From: Rugosimonospora acidiphila
GTDB taxonomy: Bacteria > Actinomycetota > Actinomycetes > Mycobacteriales > Micromonosporaceae
DNA length: 64,000 bases
Direction of reading: 5' to 3'
Assembly: GCF_039543385.1 (NCBI RefSeq)
Contig: NZ_BAABJQ010000018.1
Span: forward strand, 124,001 to 188,000
Below the pieces are notes generated by a model. The model saw nothing but the letters and a program-made list of their open reading frames with translations. It was not told where the DNA came from and ran no database searches. Position numbers and translations under genes: made by a program. Position 1 is the first letter of the stretch. Each line of letters starts with the position of its first letter. Shown here in pieces: positions 1-8,500 of this stretch.

Positions 1-30
1 CGGCGACGGCGGCCGACCCTCAAAATCTCT

Positions 31-110
31 GACCGATCGGCCGATCCGGGGGTCTTGTCCCGCGGGTGCCCGGCCATGCAAGATCCTCCCTACCGTTCCG
101 GTGTCAGCAT
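31..110 (+). repeat. Leader-like copy A, upstream of a terminator array
   Basis: This stretch resembles positions 337-416, the leader of the beta-helix gene at 432. Shared blocks, in order, are the palindrome GATCGGCCGATC (35-46), the string GTCTTGTCC, a GGCCATG-AAGAT block and TTCCGGT. I estimate about three quarters identity over 80 bases by eye. Instead of leading into a start codon it runs straight into TGATTCACACACCCCGC, the sequence found at the stop codon and downstream of the beta-helix gene (3159-3175). The junction reads as a leader joined to a gene end with the ORF missing. I infer a deletion remnant of a paralogue. Confidence 0.6.
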
Positions 111-129
111 TGATTCACACACCCCGCGC

Positions 130-279
130 GTCGGCCCGAGTCGTACCTGGCTCGGGCCGACGTGCGTCTGGCGCCCGGGAGGGGTGTGGTCGGCCCGAGT
201 CGTACCTGGCTCGGGCCGACGTGCGTCTGGCGCCCGGGAGGGGTGTGGTCGGCCCGAGCCGCACCTGGCTCGGGCCGAG
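130..279 (+). repeat. Three tandem 59-bp units with terminator-like hairpins
   Basis: Three copies repeat with a 59-base period (starting near 131, 190 and 249). Each has a GTCGGCCCGAG / CTCGGGCCGAC stem of about 11 bp with a 10-base loop, followed by GTGCGTCTGGCGCCCGGGAGGGG. The third copy is slightly degenerate in its 3' arm. The same unit occurs twice after the beta-helix gene (3178-3268), where the last hairpin is followed by five T. I read the array as multiplied terminators of a lost gene. No unique spacers of CRISPR type are present. Confidence 0.7.
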
Positions 280-336
280 GCGCGTCCGGGCGTACGGCAG
301 GTCCGGCGCGCGGAGGTTCACGCCTCATGAACACCT

Positions 337-419
337 ACCCGATCGGCCGATGTCCGGGTCTTGTCCACTGATCATCGGGCCATGGAAGATTCTCGAGACC
401 ATTCCGGTCGGCAGCTTTC
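337..419 (+). promoter_or_regulatory. Leader copy B of the beta-helix gene
   Basis: Leader of the gene starting at 432, with the palindrome ATCGGCCGAT at 342-351 and the block GTCTTGTCC shared with copy A at 31-110. Conservation of the palindrome in both copies suggests an operator or promoter element. I could not place convincing -35 and -10 boxes. Confidence 0.4.
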
Positions 420-431
420 ATGGGGGTGAAG

Positions 432-3161
432 ATGCGACGGACAGGCACGGTCTCGTTGGCCGTGTTGATGGTGGCCGCGGCGTACGGGCTGGCGGTGCCG
501 GGAGCGGCGTCGGCGGCCGACGCGCCGGCGAACCTGTACGTGGACAACCGGCTCGAATCGAACTGCTCGAACGACGGCACGGGCACCCCGGACCGGCCGT
601 ACTGCACGCTGGCCGAGGCCGCCGCCGCGGTACAGCCGGGGCAGACCGTGCTCATCGCCGGCTCGGCGTACTTCGAGCCGCTGGACATCACGAAGTCGGG
701 TACTCCCGGCAACCCGATCACCTTCGCGGCGAACCCGGCCGTGACTGGATCGGACGTCATGCTGATGGGTGACGGCGCCGGGATCACGGTGACCGGTCAG
801 CACGACGTGACGCTCTCGTCGATCGGCGTGTACGGCGACGGGACCACCGGCATCGCCATCTCGAACTCGTCGCACATCACGCTGAAGTCGGTCATTCAGG
901 AGACCGACAACGTCGACGCGGCCGGGGTCCGGCTCGCCGGCGTATCGGACTCGACCCTGACCGGCGTGCGGGTCCAGGACAACGAGAACGGCGGCATCTC
1001 ACTCGACCACGCCACGACCGGGGTGACCATCTCGTCGAGCCAGATCCTGGGCAACGGTCGCCGGGGCGCCCAGCCCGCCCCCGGGGTGGAGATCTCCGGC
1101 ACCGGCGACCAACTGCTCGACAGCAGCGTCGAGACCAACGGCCTCGGCGTGCTCATCGACGGCGGCGCCAGCGGCACGGTGGTCGCGAACAACGTCGTGT
1201 ACGAGAGCATCGCCGCCGGCATCGACAACGTGGACACCGGCGGCACGGCCATCACCAGCAACACCGTCGAGGAGAACTGCACCGGCATCCTGGTGCGCGG
1301 CACCTCGGCGGGCGTGTCGGTCGAGAACAACATCTCCACGGAGAACGTGACCTCACCCATCAAATGCACGACGGCCCCCGCCGACGAGGTCGGCATCGGG
1401 GTCTACGACGACGCCGAATCCTCGACGACGGTCGACTACAACGTCAGCTTCGGCTTCGGTCCGGGCGCGGGCGCGTACGCCTGGGGGGTGCCGGTCGCCT
1501 CCCTGGCCGCATTCCAGGCCGCGTCGGGCCAGGGCGCGCACGACATCAACCGCAATCCGCAGCTGGTCGGGACCACGTTCGTGCCCCTGAACGACAGCAC
1601 GCCCGAGGTTGACTCGGCGGACGCCAGCGCACCGGGAGAACAGGACGCCGACTGGCACGGGTTCCCGGCGGAGGACGACCCGCGGGTCTCGAACACCGGC
1701 CACGGCACGGTGACCTACCGGGACCGGGGCGCGGTGGAGTTGACGGATGGGCCGTCCGCCCTGCTGCGGCTGACGCCGACGGTGCCCACGGCGACGAGCG
1801 GCTGGAAGTTCACCGCCGACGCATCGTCCTCTACGCTCTGGGCGCCGGCCTCGACGTACACGTTCGACTTCGGCGACGGCACGGTGGTCACCCAGACGAC
1901 GCCGGTGGCCACGCACACGTACACGGAGTTGGGTTCGCGCAACGTCACGGTGACGGTCAAGGACGTCACGGGATTGACGTCCACTGCCACCCAGGTGGCC
2001 AAGGTGGGTAATACCTTCACCCCGCTCAATCCGGTACGGGTGTTGGACACTCGCGGCAGGATCGGGGTGTCCACGACCACGCCGGTCGCGCCGTTCTCGA
2101 CGGTGAGCCTTCAGGTCGCCGGCGTGGCCGGGGTACCGGCGTCCGGGGTCTCGGCCGTGGTGCTCAACGTGACGGCGACCCAGCCGACCAAGTCCGGCTT
2201 CCTGACCGTGTACCCGGACGGGCAGCCCCGGCCGGGAACGTCCAGTGTGGACTGGGTGCCGGGTGTGTCGGTGCCGAACCTGGTGACCGTGCCGGTGCTC
2301 AACGGCAAGGTGGACTTCTACAACGGCAGCGCCGGTACGGTCCACGTGCTGGCCGACCTCGCCGGCTACTTCGGTACCGATGCCATCGGCGGCAGATACT
2401 TCCAGGACGGCCCGACCCGGGTGCTGGACACCCGCGCGGCGGTCGGGGTGCCGTCGACCGTCGCGGTCGCGCCGGGCGCCACGGTGAGCCTGAAGCTCGC
2501 CGGCACGGCCGGGGTACCCGGGGCGATAGGGGCGGTCACCGACGCGGTGATGAACGTGACGGTGACTTCGACGACGAAGACCGGTTTCCTGACCGTGTAC
2601 CCGGACGGGCAGGCCCGACCCGGCACCTCGAACCTGGACTGGCAGCCGGGGCAGACGATCGCCAACCTCGTGACGGTGCGGATGCCGACCAGCGGCAGGG
2701 TGGACCTCTACAACGGCAGCGGCGGTACCGTCCAGATCCTGGCCGACCTGGCCGGTTACTACCAGCTCGACCTGGGCGGCGACTCCAGTACCGGCGGCCT
2801 GTACGAGCCGGCCAAGCAGGTACGGGTGCTGGACACCCGGCTCGCGGGCGGTTCACCGATTCCGCCCGGCGGCTCGCTGGTGCTGTCGCTGGCCGGCTAC
2901 CCGGTGAACCGCACGGGTACCAACAACGGGGTGCTGCTCAACGTGACGGTCACCAACCCGACGGCGGCCGGTTTCCTGACGGTGTACCCGAGCGGGCAGT
3001 CACGGCCGACCACGTCGAGCCTGGACTGGGCCCCCAACCAGACGATCGCCAACCTGGTCAGCGTGCCCATACCGGCCAGCGGCGACCTCGTGCTCTACAA
3101 CGGCGGCGGGGCAGGCACCGTCGATGTCATCGCCGACCTGGTCGGCAGCTACCAGCACTGA
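432..3161 (+). CDS. Secreted beta-helix protein with PKD domain and three VLDTR repeats
   Basis: Predicted exported cell-surface or extracellular protein of 909 residues. The ORF is open from ATG 420, but ATG 432 is preferred because GGGGG lies five bases upstream of it. An Arg-Arg start, a hydrophobic stretch and an AXA-like site near residue 29 make a signal peptide. Residues about 35-440 are rich in Asn/Gly/Thr/Ser turns typical of right-handed parallel beta-helices (pectate-lyase-like fold). About 441-527 resemble a PKD domain (YTFDFGDG motif). Three copies of a roughly 120-residue module follow (about 529-647, 655-777, 791-909), each starting with RVLDTR and containing GFLTVYP and a LADLxGxY-type end. 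This C-terminal repeat is common in exported actinobacterial proteins, possibly as a wall- or glycan-binding unit. No catalytic residues can be assigned. It could be a polysaccharide lyase or a binding protein. Confidence 0.85.
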   Translation: MRRTGTVSLAVLMVAAAYGLAVPGAASAADAPANLYVDNRLESNCSNDGTGTPDRPYCTLAEAAAAVQPGQTVLIAGSAYFEPLDITKSGTPGNPITFAANPAVTGSDVMLMGDGAGITVTGQHDVTLSSIGVYGDGTTGIAISNSSHITLKSVIQETDNVDAAGVRLAGVSDSTLTGVRVQDNENGGISLDHATTGVTISSSQILGNGRRGAQPAPGVEISGTGDQLLDSSVETNGLGVLIDGGASGTVVANNVVYESIAAGIDNVDTGGTAITSNTVEENCTGILVRGTSAGVSVENNISTENVTSPIKCTTAPADEVGIGVYDDAESSTTVDYNVSFGFGPGAGAYAWGVPVASLAAFQAASGQGAHDINRNPQLVGTTFVPLNDSTPEVDSADASAPGEQDADWHGFPAEDDPRVSNTGHGTVTYRDRGAVELTDGPSALLRLTPTVPTATSGWKFTADASSSTLWAPASTYTFDFGDGTVVTQTTPVATHTYTELGSRNVTVTVKDVTGLTSTATQVAKVGNTFTPLNPVRVLDTRGRIGVSTTTPVAPFSTVSLQVAGVAGVPASGVSAVVLNVTATQPTKSGFLTVYPDGQPRPGTSSVDWVPGVSVPNLVTVPVLNGKVDFYNGSAGTVHVLADLAGYFGTDAIGGRYFQDGPTRVLDTRAAVGVPSTVAVAPGATVSLKLAGTAGVPGAIGAVTDAVMNVTVTSTTKTGFLTVYPDGQARPGTSNLDWQPGQTIANLVTVRMPTSGRVDLYNGSGGTVQILADLAGYYQLDLGGDSSTGGLYEPAKQVRVLDTRLAGGSPIPPGGSLVLSLAGYPVNRTGTNNGVLLNVTVTNPTAAGFLTVYPSGQSRPTTSSLDWAPNQTIANLVSVPIPASGDLVLYNGGGAGTVDVIADLVGSYQH

Positions 3162-3177
3162 TTCACACACCCCGCAC

Positions 3178-3276
3178 GTCGGCCCGAGCCGCACCTGGCT
3201 CGGGCCGACGTGCGTCTGGCGCCCGGGAGTGGTCTGGTCGGCCCGAGCCCTATCCGGCTCGGGCCGACGCCTTTTT
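3178..3276 (+). terminator. Double hairpin terminator
   Basis: Two GTCGGCCCGAG / CTCGGGCCGAC hairpins (3178-3209 and 3237-3268) are spaced by the same 59-base period as the array at 130-279. The second is followed by GCCTTTTTG, giving a classic intrinsic terminator for the beta-helix gene. Confidence 0.85.
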
Positions 3277-3478
3277 GTGCCGGGAAATTGCACGATTCGT
3301 CTCGGCGGTGCATGCGCAGGCCGGCGGAATTCGCCCTCGCCCGCAGCGGGGAACCAGCGTCAATGCCGATAAGTCCACAGAAGTCACTTACGAAAGTTGC
3401 GCTTGAATTTCTACTTATCACTGCAATAACATGACGACATTCTGAACGTTTCCACGCCCGTTATCGAAGGGTGATGCC

Positions 3479-5968
3479 ATGCATCTCGTCAGGAGGGCCG
3501 TCGCGCTCGCGATGGTCCTCGCCTCGGGCACCGTGGCCGCCGCCGCGATGTCCGCCCCGGCCTCGGCATCGAGGCCCGGGCCGGCCGTTCCGGCGCCGAG
3601 CGCGAGCGGGGCGGCCGTCGCGTTCACGGAGTACAGCGCCGCCAGCGCGCGAACCAACGGCACCCGCATCGGCCCGAGCACCAACTTCGGTCAGCTGCCC
3701 GCGGAGGCGGTGGGCCGCAAGGCGGTGACGCTGTCCGGCACTGGCGGGTACGTCGAGTTCACGCTCACCAAGCCCGCCAACGCCCTCGACCTGCACTACT
3801 CCATCCCGGACACCGCCGACGGGAAGGGGCGGACGTCCCCGCTCTCGGTCTACGTCGACGGGTTCAAGGCACAGACGTTGACGCTCACCTCGCAATACAG
3901 CTGGTTGTACGGCTTCTACCCGTTCACCAACAACCCCGCCGACGGTCAGCAGCAGCACTTCTACGACGACGTGCGCACCAACTTCCCGATCCCGCTGCTG
4001 CCCGGCACCCGGGTGCGGCTGCAACTTCCGGCCGGGGCCGCCGCGACCACCATCGACGTCGCCGACTTCTCCCTGGTGGGTCTGCCGACCCTGCTGCCCC
4101 CGGCCGGCTCGGTCAACGCGCTCGCCTACGGCGCAGACCCGACCGGCCGGAAGGACTCCACGGCCGCGCTGCAGAACGCCATCAACGCCGGCGAGGCCAA
4201 GCACCGGACGGTCTTCATCCCGCTCGGCACCTTCCAGGTCAACGGGCACCTGATCGTCGACAACGTGACGGTCAAGGGTGCGGGGCAGTGGTACACGACG
4301 CTGACCGGCGCGGGCGTCGGCGTGTACGGCAGGTCCAACCCGACGCCGAGCGGCAACGTGCACGTGTCGGACCTCGCCGTCATCGGTCGGGTCGCCAACC
4401 GCGACGACTCCGCCGACCTCAACGGCTTCGGCGGCGCGCTCGCCAACTCGACCATCAGCCACGTCTTCGTCCAGCACACCAAGGTCGGCATGTGGTTCGA
4501 CGGCCCGTTCGACGGACTGAGGATCAGCGATGCGACCGTCGAGGACACCATGGCCGACGGCATCACGCTGCACGACGGCATCACCGGTTCGAGCATCACG
4601 AACTCCTACGTCCGCGACACCGGTGACGACGGGATAGCGCTGAACTCCAGCGGTGGCGCCGATGCCAACGACACCATCGACCACGACACGGTCGTGCTGC
4701 CGATCCTGGCCAACAACATCGCGGTGTACGGCGGTCACGACAACGCCATCACCAACAACCACGTCACGGACACCCTCACCCAGGGCGGCGGCATCCAGGT
4801 CGGCAACCGGTTCGGCGCGGTTGCCTTGTCCGGCACCACGACCATCGCCGGCAACCTGCTCGAACGCGCGGGCGTGCTCGACCCGAACTGGCAGTTCGGC
4901 GTCGGCGCGATGTGGTTCTACGCGCTCGACGAACCGATGTCCGGCAGCATCGACGTCACGAACAACACGATCCTCGACAGCCCGTACGAGGCCGTTCAGT
5001 TCGTCGGCTCCACGAACACGAATATCGACATCGATCACCTGACGGTGAAGAACGTCGGCACGTTCGTGGTGCAGATCCAGTCCGGTGGCTCGGTCACCAT
5101 GTCGAACGTCAAGGCCAGCGGGGCGCAGGGCATCGCCGGCGTGTACGACTGCGGGTACGGCCTGGTCATCGACAAGGGCACGGGCAACAGCGGTTGGGAC
5201 AGCACCTGGTGCGACGACATGCCGCCGAGCGGCATCCTGCAGCACAGCCCGGGCAGCGCGTACTTCGGCGTGGTGGACCCGGGCGTGACCAGCGCGCCGC
5301 AGACGTTCACCATCAGCAACCCGGGGCCGGACGCGGCCTCGCTCGGTTCGGTACGGGTGAGCGACGACTTCGCGCAGACGAACGACTGTGGGGCGTCGCT
5401 CGCGGTCGGGGCCTCGTGCCACGTGACCGTCACGTTCACGCCGTCGTCGCCGGGTAACCACACGGGTACCCTGCTGGTGGGCACGGACGCGCCGTTCCCG
5501 CCGGCCATCGCGCTGACCGGGGTCGGGTTCGATCCGAACGGGAACCTGACGTTGGGTGCCACGATGACGGCCAGCACCATCACCGACGGGTTCCCGGCGG
5601 CCAACACGAACGACGCGAACCAGTCGTCGTACTGGGAGAGCCAGGACGGCACGGGCGGGGTCTTCCCCGGTACCCAGACCCTGACGGTGAACCTCGGCGC
5701 GGCCAAGAGCGTGGGCCGCCTCGTGCTCAAGCTGCCGCCCGGCTGGGGTACCCGTACCGAGACGATCGCGGTGGCGACGAGCACCGACGGTACGGACTTC
5801 ACGACGGTCGCCCCGGCGACCGGGGTGGTGTTCGACCCCGGCGTGGACAACAACGCCGCCACCATCCCGATCCCGTCCTCGTCGGCGCAGTACGTCCGGC
5901 TGTCGTTCACCAGCAACGATCAGTGGCCGGCCGCGCAGCTCGCGGAGTTCGAGGCCTACGCCAACTGA
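3479..5968 (+). CDS. Secreted GH87-like beta-helix glycosidase (alpha-1,3-glucanase/mycodextranase type)
   Basis: Exported protein of 829 residues. ATG 3479 is preceded by GAAGGGTGA at good spacing. A signal peptide covers about residues 1-30 (AXA-type end). Residues about 38-205 look like a CBM35/CBM6-type beta-sandwich. About 210-575 form a pectate-lyase-3/GH87-like beta-helix, starting with the GADPTGRKDSTAALQNAI signature and containing ADGITLHDG (around 359) and DTGDDGIAL (around 382). The Asp pair and DG motif agree with GH87 enzymes that cut alpha-1,3-glucan. About 585-680 resemble an ASPM/SPD-2/hydin Ig-like module (TFTPSSPG). About 690-829 resemble an F5/8 type C (discoidin) glycan-binding domain. 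The upstream region (3277-3478) is AT-richer than its surroundings and probably holds the promoter. Substrate is inferred from the fold. Another polysaccharide is possible. Confidence 0.75.
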   Translation: MHLVRRAVALAMVLASGTVAAAAMSAPASASRPGPAVPAPSASGAAVAFTEYSAASARTNGTRIGPSTNFGQLPAEAVGRKAVTLSGTGGYVEFTLTKPANALDLHYSIPDTADGKGRTSPLSVYVDGFKAQTLTLTSQYSWLYGFYPFTNNPADGQQQHFYDDVRTNFPIPLLPGTRVRLQLPAGAAATTIDVADFSLVGLPTLLPPAGSVNALAYGADPTGRKDSTAALQNAINAGEAKHRTVFIPLGTFQVNGHLIVDNVTVKGAGQWYTTLTGAGVGVYGRSNPTPSGNVHVSDLAVIGRVANRDDSADLNGFGGALANSTISHVFVQHTKVGMWFDGPFDGLRISDATVEDTMADGITLHDGITGSSITNSYVRDTGDDGIALNSSGGADANDTIDHDTVVLPILANNIAVYGGHDNAITNNHVTDTLTQGGGIQVGNRFGAVALSGTTTIAGNLLERAGVLDPNWQFGVGAMWFYALDEPMSGSIDVTNNTILDSPYEAVQFVGSTNTNIDIDHLTVKNVGTFVVQIQSGGSVTMSNVKASGAQGIAGVYDCGYGLVIDKGTGNSGWDSTWCDDMPPSGILQHSPGSAYFGVVDPGVTSAPQTFTISNPGPDAASLGSVRVSDDFAQTNDCGASLAVGASCHVTVTFTPSSPGNHTGTLLVGTDAPFPPAIALTGVGFDPNGNLTLGATMTASTITDGFPAANTNDANQSSYWESQDGTGGVFPGTQTLTVNLGAAKSVGRLVLKLPPGWGTRTETIAVATSTDGTDFTTVAPATGVVFDPGVDNNAATIPIPSSSAQYVRLSFTSNDQWPAAQLAEFEAYAN

Positions 5969-6053
5969 GGCACGTGCGACCGGCGCCGGCGGGACTGACT
6001 CCCGCCGGCTCCGGTCGCCGGCTCCGGTCGCCGGTGGGCCGTTCGGGCTCTTG

Positions 6054-6123
6054 CCTATCGGGTGGCGCCTATCGGGTGGCGCCTATCGGGTGGCGCCTAT
6101 CGGGTCGCGCCTATCGGGTCGCG
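6054..6123. repeat. Five tandem 14-bp repeats at the 3' end of smpB
   Basis: The unit CCTATCGGGTGGCG is repeated exactly five times, the last two with GGTCGCG instead of GGTGGCG. Read on the minus strand, each unit contains ACCCGATAG. The last unit supplies the final codons and TAG stop of smpB, and the other four lie downstream. The 14-base period is out of frame, so the array is not a coding repeat. Confidence 0.9.
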
Positions 6124-6689
6124 CGGTGCCGGGCCCGGAGGTGCTGGCCCTTCAGGTGGCGGCTCAGCTCGCGGGTGATCTCCCGGTTCGCGTCCCGCTC
6201 GGCGATGGCCTGCCGCTTGTCGTAGGACCGCCGCCCACGCGCCAGGGCGATCTCGACCTTCGCCCAGCCGTTCTCGAAGTAGAGCGACAGCGGCACGAGC
6301 GCGATGCCGGCCTCCCGCAGCCGGTCGAGGATCCGGTCGATCTCGACCCGGTGCAGGAGCAGCTTGCGGGTGCGCCGCGGCTGGTGGACGGTGCGTTGGT
6401 CGGCCCGGGAGCCGGGGGAGTATTCCGGGATGTGCAGCCCGTGCAGCATCAGCTCGCCGTCGTGCTCATGCGCGAACGCGTCGACGAGCGAGGCGTGGCC
6501 GGCCCGCAGCGACTTGACCTCGGTACCAAGCAGGGCGATGCCCGCCTCGTACGACTTCAGGATCGTGTAGTCGTGCCGGGCCTTCCGGTTCGACGCGACG
6601 AGCTGGCGGGGTGTGCGCCTGGTCGTGACCGCACCGCCCCGGCCGGACGCCGCACCGCCCCGGCTCGCCGCCGTTCCGCCCCGGTTCAT
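6111..6689 (-). CDS. smpB: SsrA-binding protein SmpB
   Basis: Small cytoplasmic RNA-binding protein that delivers tmRNA to stalled ribosomes for trans-translation. The family core starts near residue 28 (RQLVASNRKARHDY) and runs through GTEVKSLRAG, the DAFAHEHDGEL region, HxPRRTRKLLLH and GWAKVEIALARGRRSYDKR, all canonical. The protein is 192 residues, longer than the usual 155-165, because of an N-terminal Gly/Arg/Ala-rich extension. ATG 6689 has GGGGGG about seven bases upstream, and I see no start codon nearer the core. The stop codon lies inside a 14-bp repeat array. Neither ftsE/ftsX upstream nor an ssrA gene downstream, the frequent neighbours, is visible. Confidence 0.96.
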   Translation of the reverse strand: MNRGGTAASRGGAASGRGGAVTTRRTPRQLVASNRKARHDYTILKSYEAGIALLGTEVKSLRAGHASLVDAFAHEHDGELMLHGLHIPEYSPGSRADQRTVHQPRRTRKLLLHRVEIDRILDRLREAGIALVPLSLYFENGWAKVEIALARGRRSYDKRQAIAERDANREITRELSRHLKGQHLRARHRATR

Positions 6690-7135
6690 GGCCGCACCCC
6701 CCGGCTCATGGCCGCACCGACTCTCGCCTGATGCCGCCCTCCGTGCTCATGCTCTCCAGCATGCCGCACCGCTCGGCGACGGGGGCGGCGGCCGATGCCC
6801 CGGCGACGCCGGCTGAGCTCTCCCCGTGCCCGCCACGCTCCCGCTCCTCCGGCTCGCCGGTCGGGTAGGCCGTATTCTCCAAGTCTCATCCCCGTCAGGC
6901 CATTCGCGGTGCTTTTGCCGGGCTTGATTGAGTGAGGGCCGCTGCCGAGAAAGAGTTAACTGCGCGGGGGACGGGAAATAATCTGGTCGGCGCCGGAAAA
7001 CAACCGGCTTCCGCCAGAATTCGCCGTATAGCGGGTTGCGCAAGGGATCGCACATCGTCCGTTTGGCCAGGCAGTGCCCCAGCCCTGGCAAAGTTCACAT
7101 TCCGTTAACCAATTCTCGGCGGACCGCTCCTATGG
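6690..7135. other. 446-bp intergenic region
   Basis: Divergent upstream region of smpB (minus) and of the gene at 7136 (plus). It must hold both promoters. The part from about 6890 to 7135 is AT-richer (GAGTTAACTG, AAATAATCTG, CCGTTAACC) than its surroundings. The short minus-strand frame ending at the smpB start (seven codons from ATG 6711) overlaps smpB as ATGA, but I do not call it a gene. No RNA gene or repeat recognised. Confidence 0.5.
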
Positions 7136-8431
7136 TTGAGGATCGTGGTATTTGCTGGGCAAGTGGCGCCCGATCGGCCAGACGGCGGCGTGCCCGGGAC
7201 TGATCCCGCCGCCGAACGCATCCGAGTTCGCTACGAGGGAAGCGACTATTCGGCCGAACCCGTCGCCAAGGGCGCCGCGTTCGAAATCTTCTCGGTAACG
7301 CCCGTGGACGGCTTTCTGCCCAATCCGCGACCCGGTGCCCGCAAGCTGTACCGCCGCTTCGTCCCGGCCGCCGAGATCTACGTGATCGAGGGCCGGCCGC
7401 CGGTACCCCAGGAGCAGCCGCTGTCGGCGCCGGTGTCCCGCGGCCTGTCCTGGTCATCCGTGCACCAGCTCAGCCAGTCGAGCCACGCCGACGACGGCGG
7501 CCTCCTGGTGGCCCGGATCCGGCTCAGCGCGAAGGTGTCCCGGGGCACCCGGATGGTCAAGGTGCTGTCCGGCCGCCAGCTGGCCGGGCAGCTGCACGGC
7601 TGGCTCCCGCAGGGCTTCTGCTACCGGGAGTACGACACCGCCCACCTGCGGACGCCGGCCGAGCTGTCGGTGCTGCGCAGCGACGGCGACGACGGCCGTG
7701 CGGACCCGGCCGTCTTCGCCCTGCGCTGGCGGGCCGTCGACTCCCTCGACTACCAGGTCCCGTTCGCCGGCGACTACGCCGGGCTGACCAGGATGCCGCC
7801 CGCCGACCGGCTCGGCTCGCCGGTGCTCGGCACCGGTTTCACGCCGTCCGGTCAGCACGTCATCCCGGAGTTCGTCACCGCCAACCTGGCCGACCTGCCG
7901 CTGACCGCGTTCGCCGAGCTGGTCGCGTACACCGAGGACGGCACCGAGGTGGTGCTCTACCGGTACCTGCCGGAGCAGCGGGCCTGGGGCCGGATGTTCG
8001 GTCCACAGTGGAGGTGGCTGTTCGCTGCGGTCCCTGGGATCGCGCCGGAGCAGGAGTATTTCATGATCCCGCCGGCGCCGACCAAGCTGATGGGGCGCCA
8101 CCGCGGGCAGGATTACGAGGCGATCGCGGATCCGCCCGGCGAGTTCCGGGTGCTGGCCAAGACGAGGGCCGCGCGCTACGCGGTCGAGACGCTCTACCGG
8201 CGCACGCCGTACGTGACCTGGCGCAGGGTGCCGTGCACCGTCGTGCGCGACGAGGGCGAATGGCTGCGGGTGCGGTTGATCCGGCCGGATGCCGAATCGG
8301 TCACCCAGCTCGGCGCGAGCTGCATCGAGCGCGGGATCTACGAGACCTGGGCGCCCCGGGCGGAGACGGCGGGGTACCGTGACGTCGACACCGAGTACGA
8401 CCTCGGTCCGGCCGTCGCCCCGGTTTCCTGA
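7136..8431 (+). CDS. Hypothetical protein, 431 residues
   Basis: Not recognised. Coding potential is supported by length, GC-rich third positions and a defined end just before the convergent metG. The protein is soluble-looking, with no signal peptide or membrane segment, and rich in Arg, Pro and Tyr. Residues about 27-95 (RVRYEGSDYSAEP) and about 318-415 (GRHRGQDYEAIAD) look similar in spacing, suggesting an internal duplication around a central region with HVIPEFVTANLADLP and a Trp-rich segment near 290. This by-eye similarity is weak. The start is uncertain: TTG 7136 keeps the longest frame, GTG 7145 is an alternative, and neither has a good ribosome binding site. Confidence 0.6.
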   Translation: MRIVVFAGQVAPDRPDGGVPGTDPAAERIRVRYEGSDYSAEPVAKGAAFEIFSVTPVDGFLPNPRPGARKLYRRFVPAAEIYVIEGRPPVPQEQPLSAPVSRGLSWSSVHQLSQSSHADDGGLLVARIRLSAKVSRGTRMVKVLSGRQLAGQLHGWLPQGFCYREYDTAHLRTPAELSVLRSDGDDGRADPAVFALRWRAVDSLDYQVPFAGDYAGLTRMPPADRLGSPVLGTGFTPSGQHVIPEFVTANLADLPLTAFAELVAYTEDGTEVVLYRYLPEQRAWGRMFGPQWRWLFAAVPGIAPEQEYFMIPPAPTKLMGRHRGQDYEAIADPPGEFRVLAKTRAARYAVETLYRRTPYVTWRRVPCTVVRDEGEWLRVRLIRPDAESVTQLGASCIERGIYETWAPRAETAGYRDVDTEYDLGPAVAPVS

Positions 8432-8500
8432 GCCCGACCGCTGTTGCGTGATGGCCGTCCGGCCGGCCGGGTGGCGGCCGGCCGGCTCGGGTGGGTCGGG

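Noticed and set aside
130..279. CRISPR-like array of 59-bp repeats
   Set aside because: The units are hairpin terminators without variable spacers, and there are no cas genes nearby.
3461..5461. 666-codon reading frame on the minus strand antisense to the GH87-like gene
   Set aside because: It mirrors the GC-rich codon pattern of the plus-strand gene, has no ribosome binding site or family motif, and is rich in Arg/Val/Asp typical of shadow frames.
6000..6110. tmRNA gene (ssrA) beside smpB
   Set aside because: The interval is too short and contains only the 14-bp repeats. No tRNA-like ends with a peptide tag frame are seen.
6690..6889. Small minus-strand ORF ending on smpB (MSRGVRP)
   Set aside because: Only seven codons from its last Met and no supporting binding site beyond the smpB one. 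Treated as chance.
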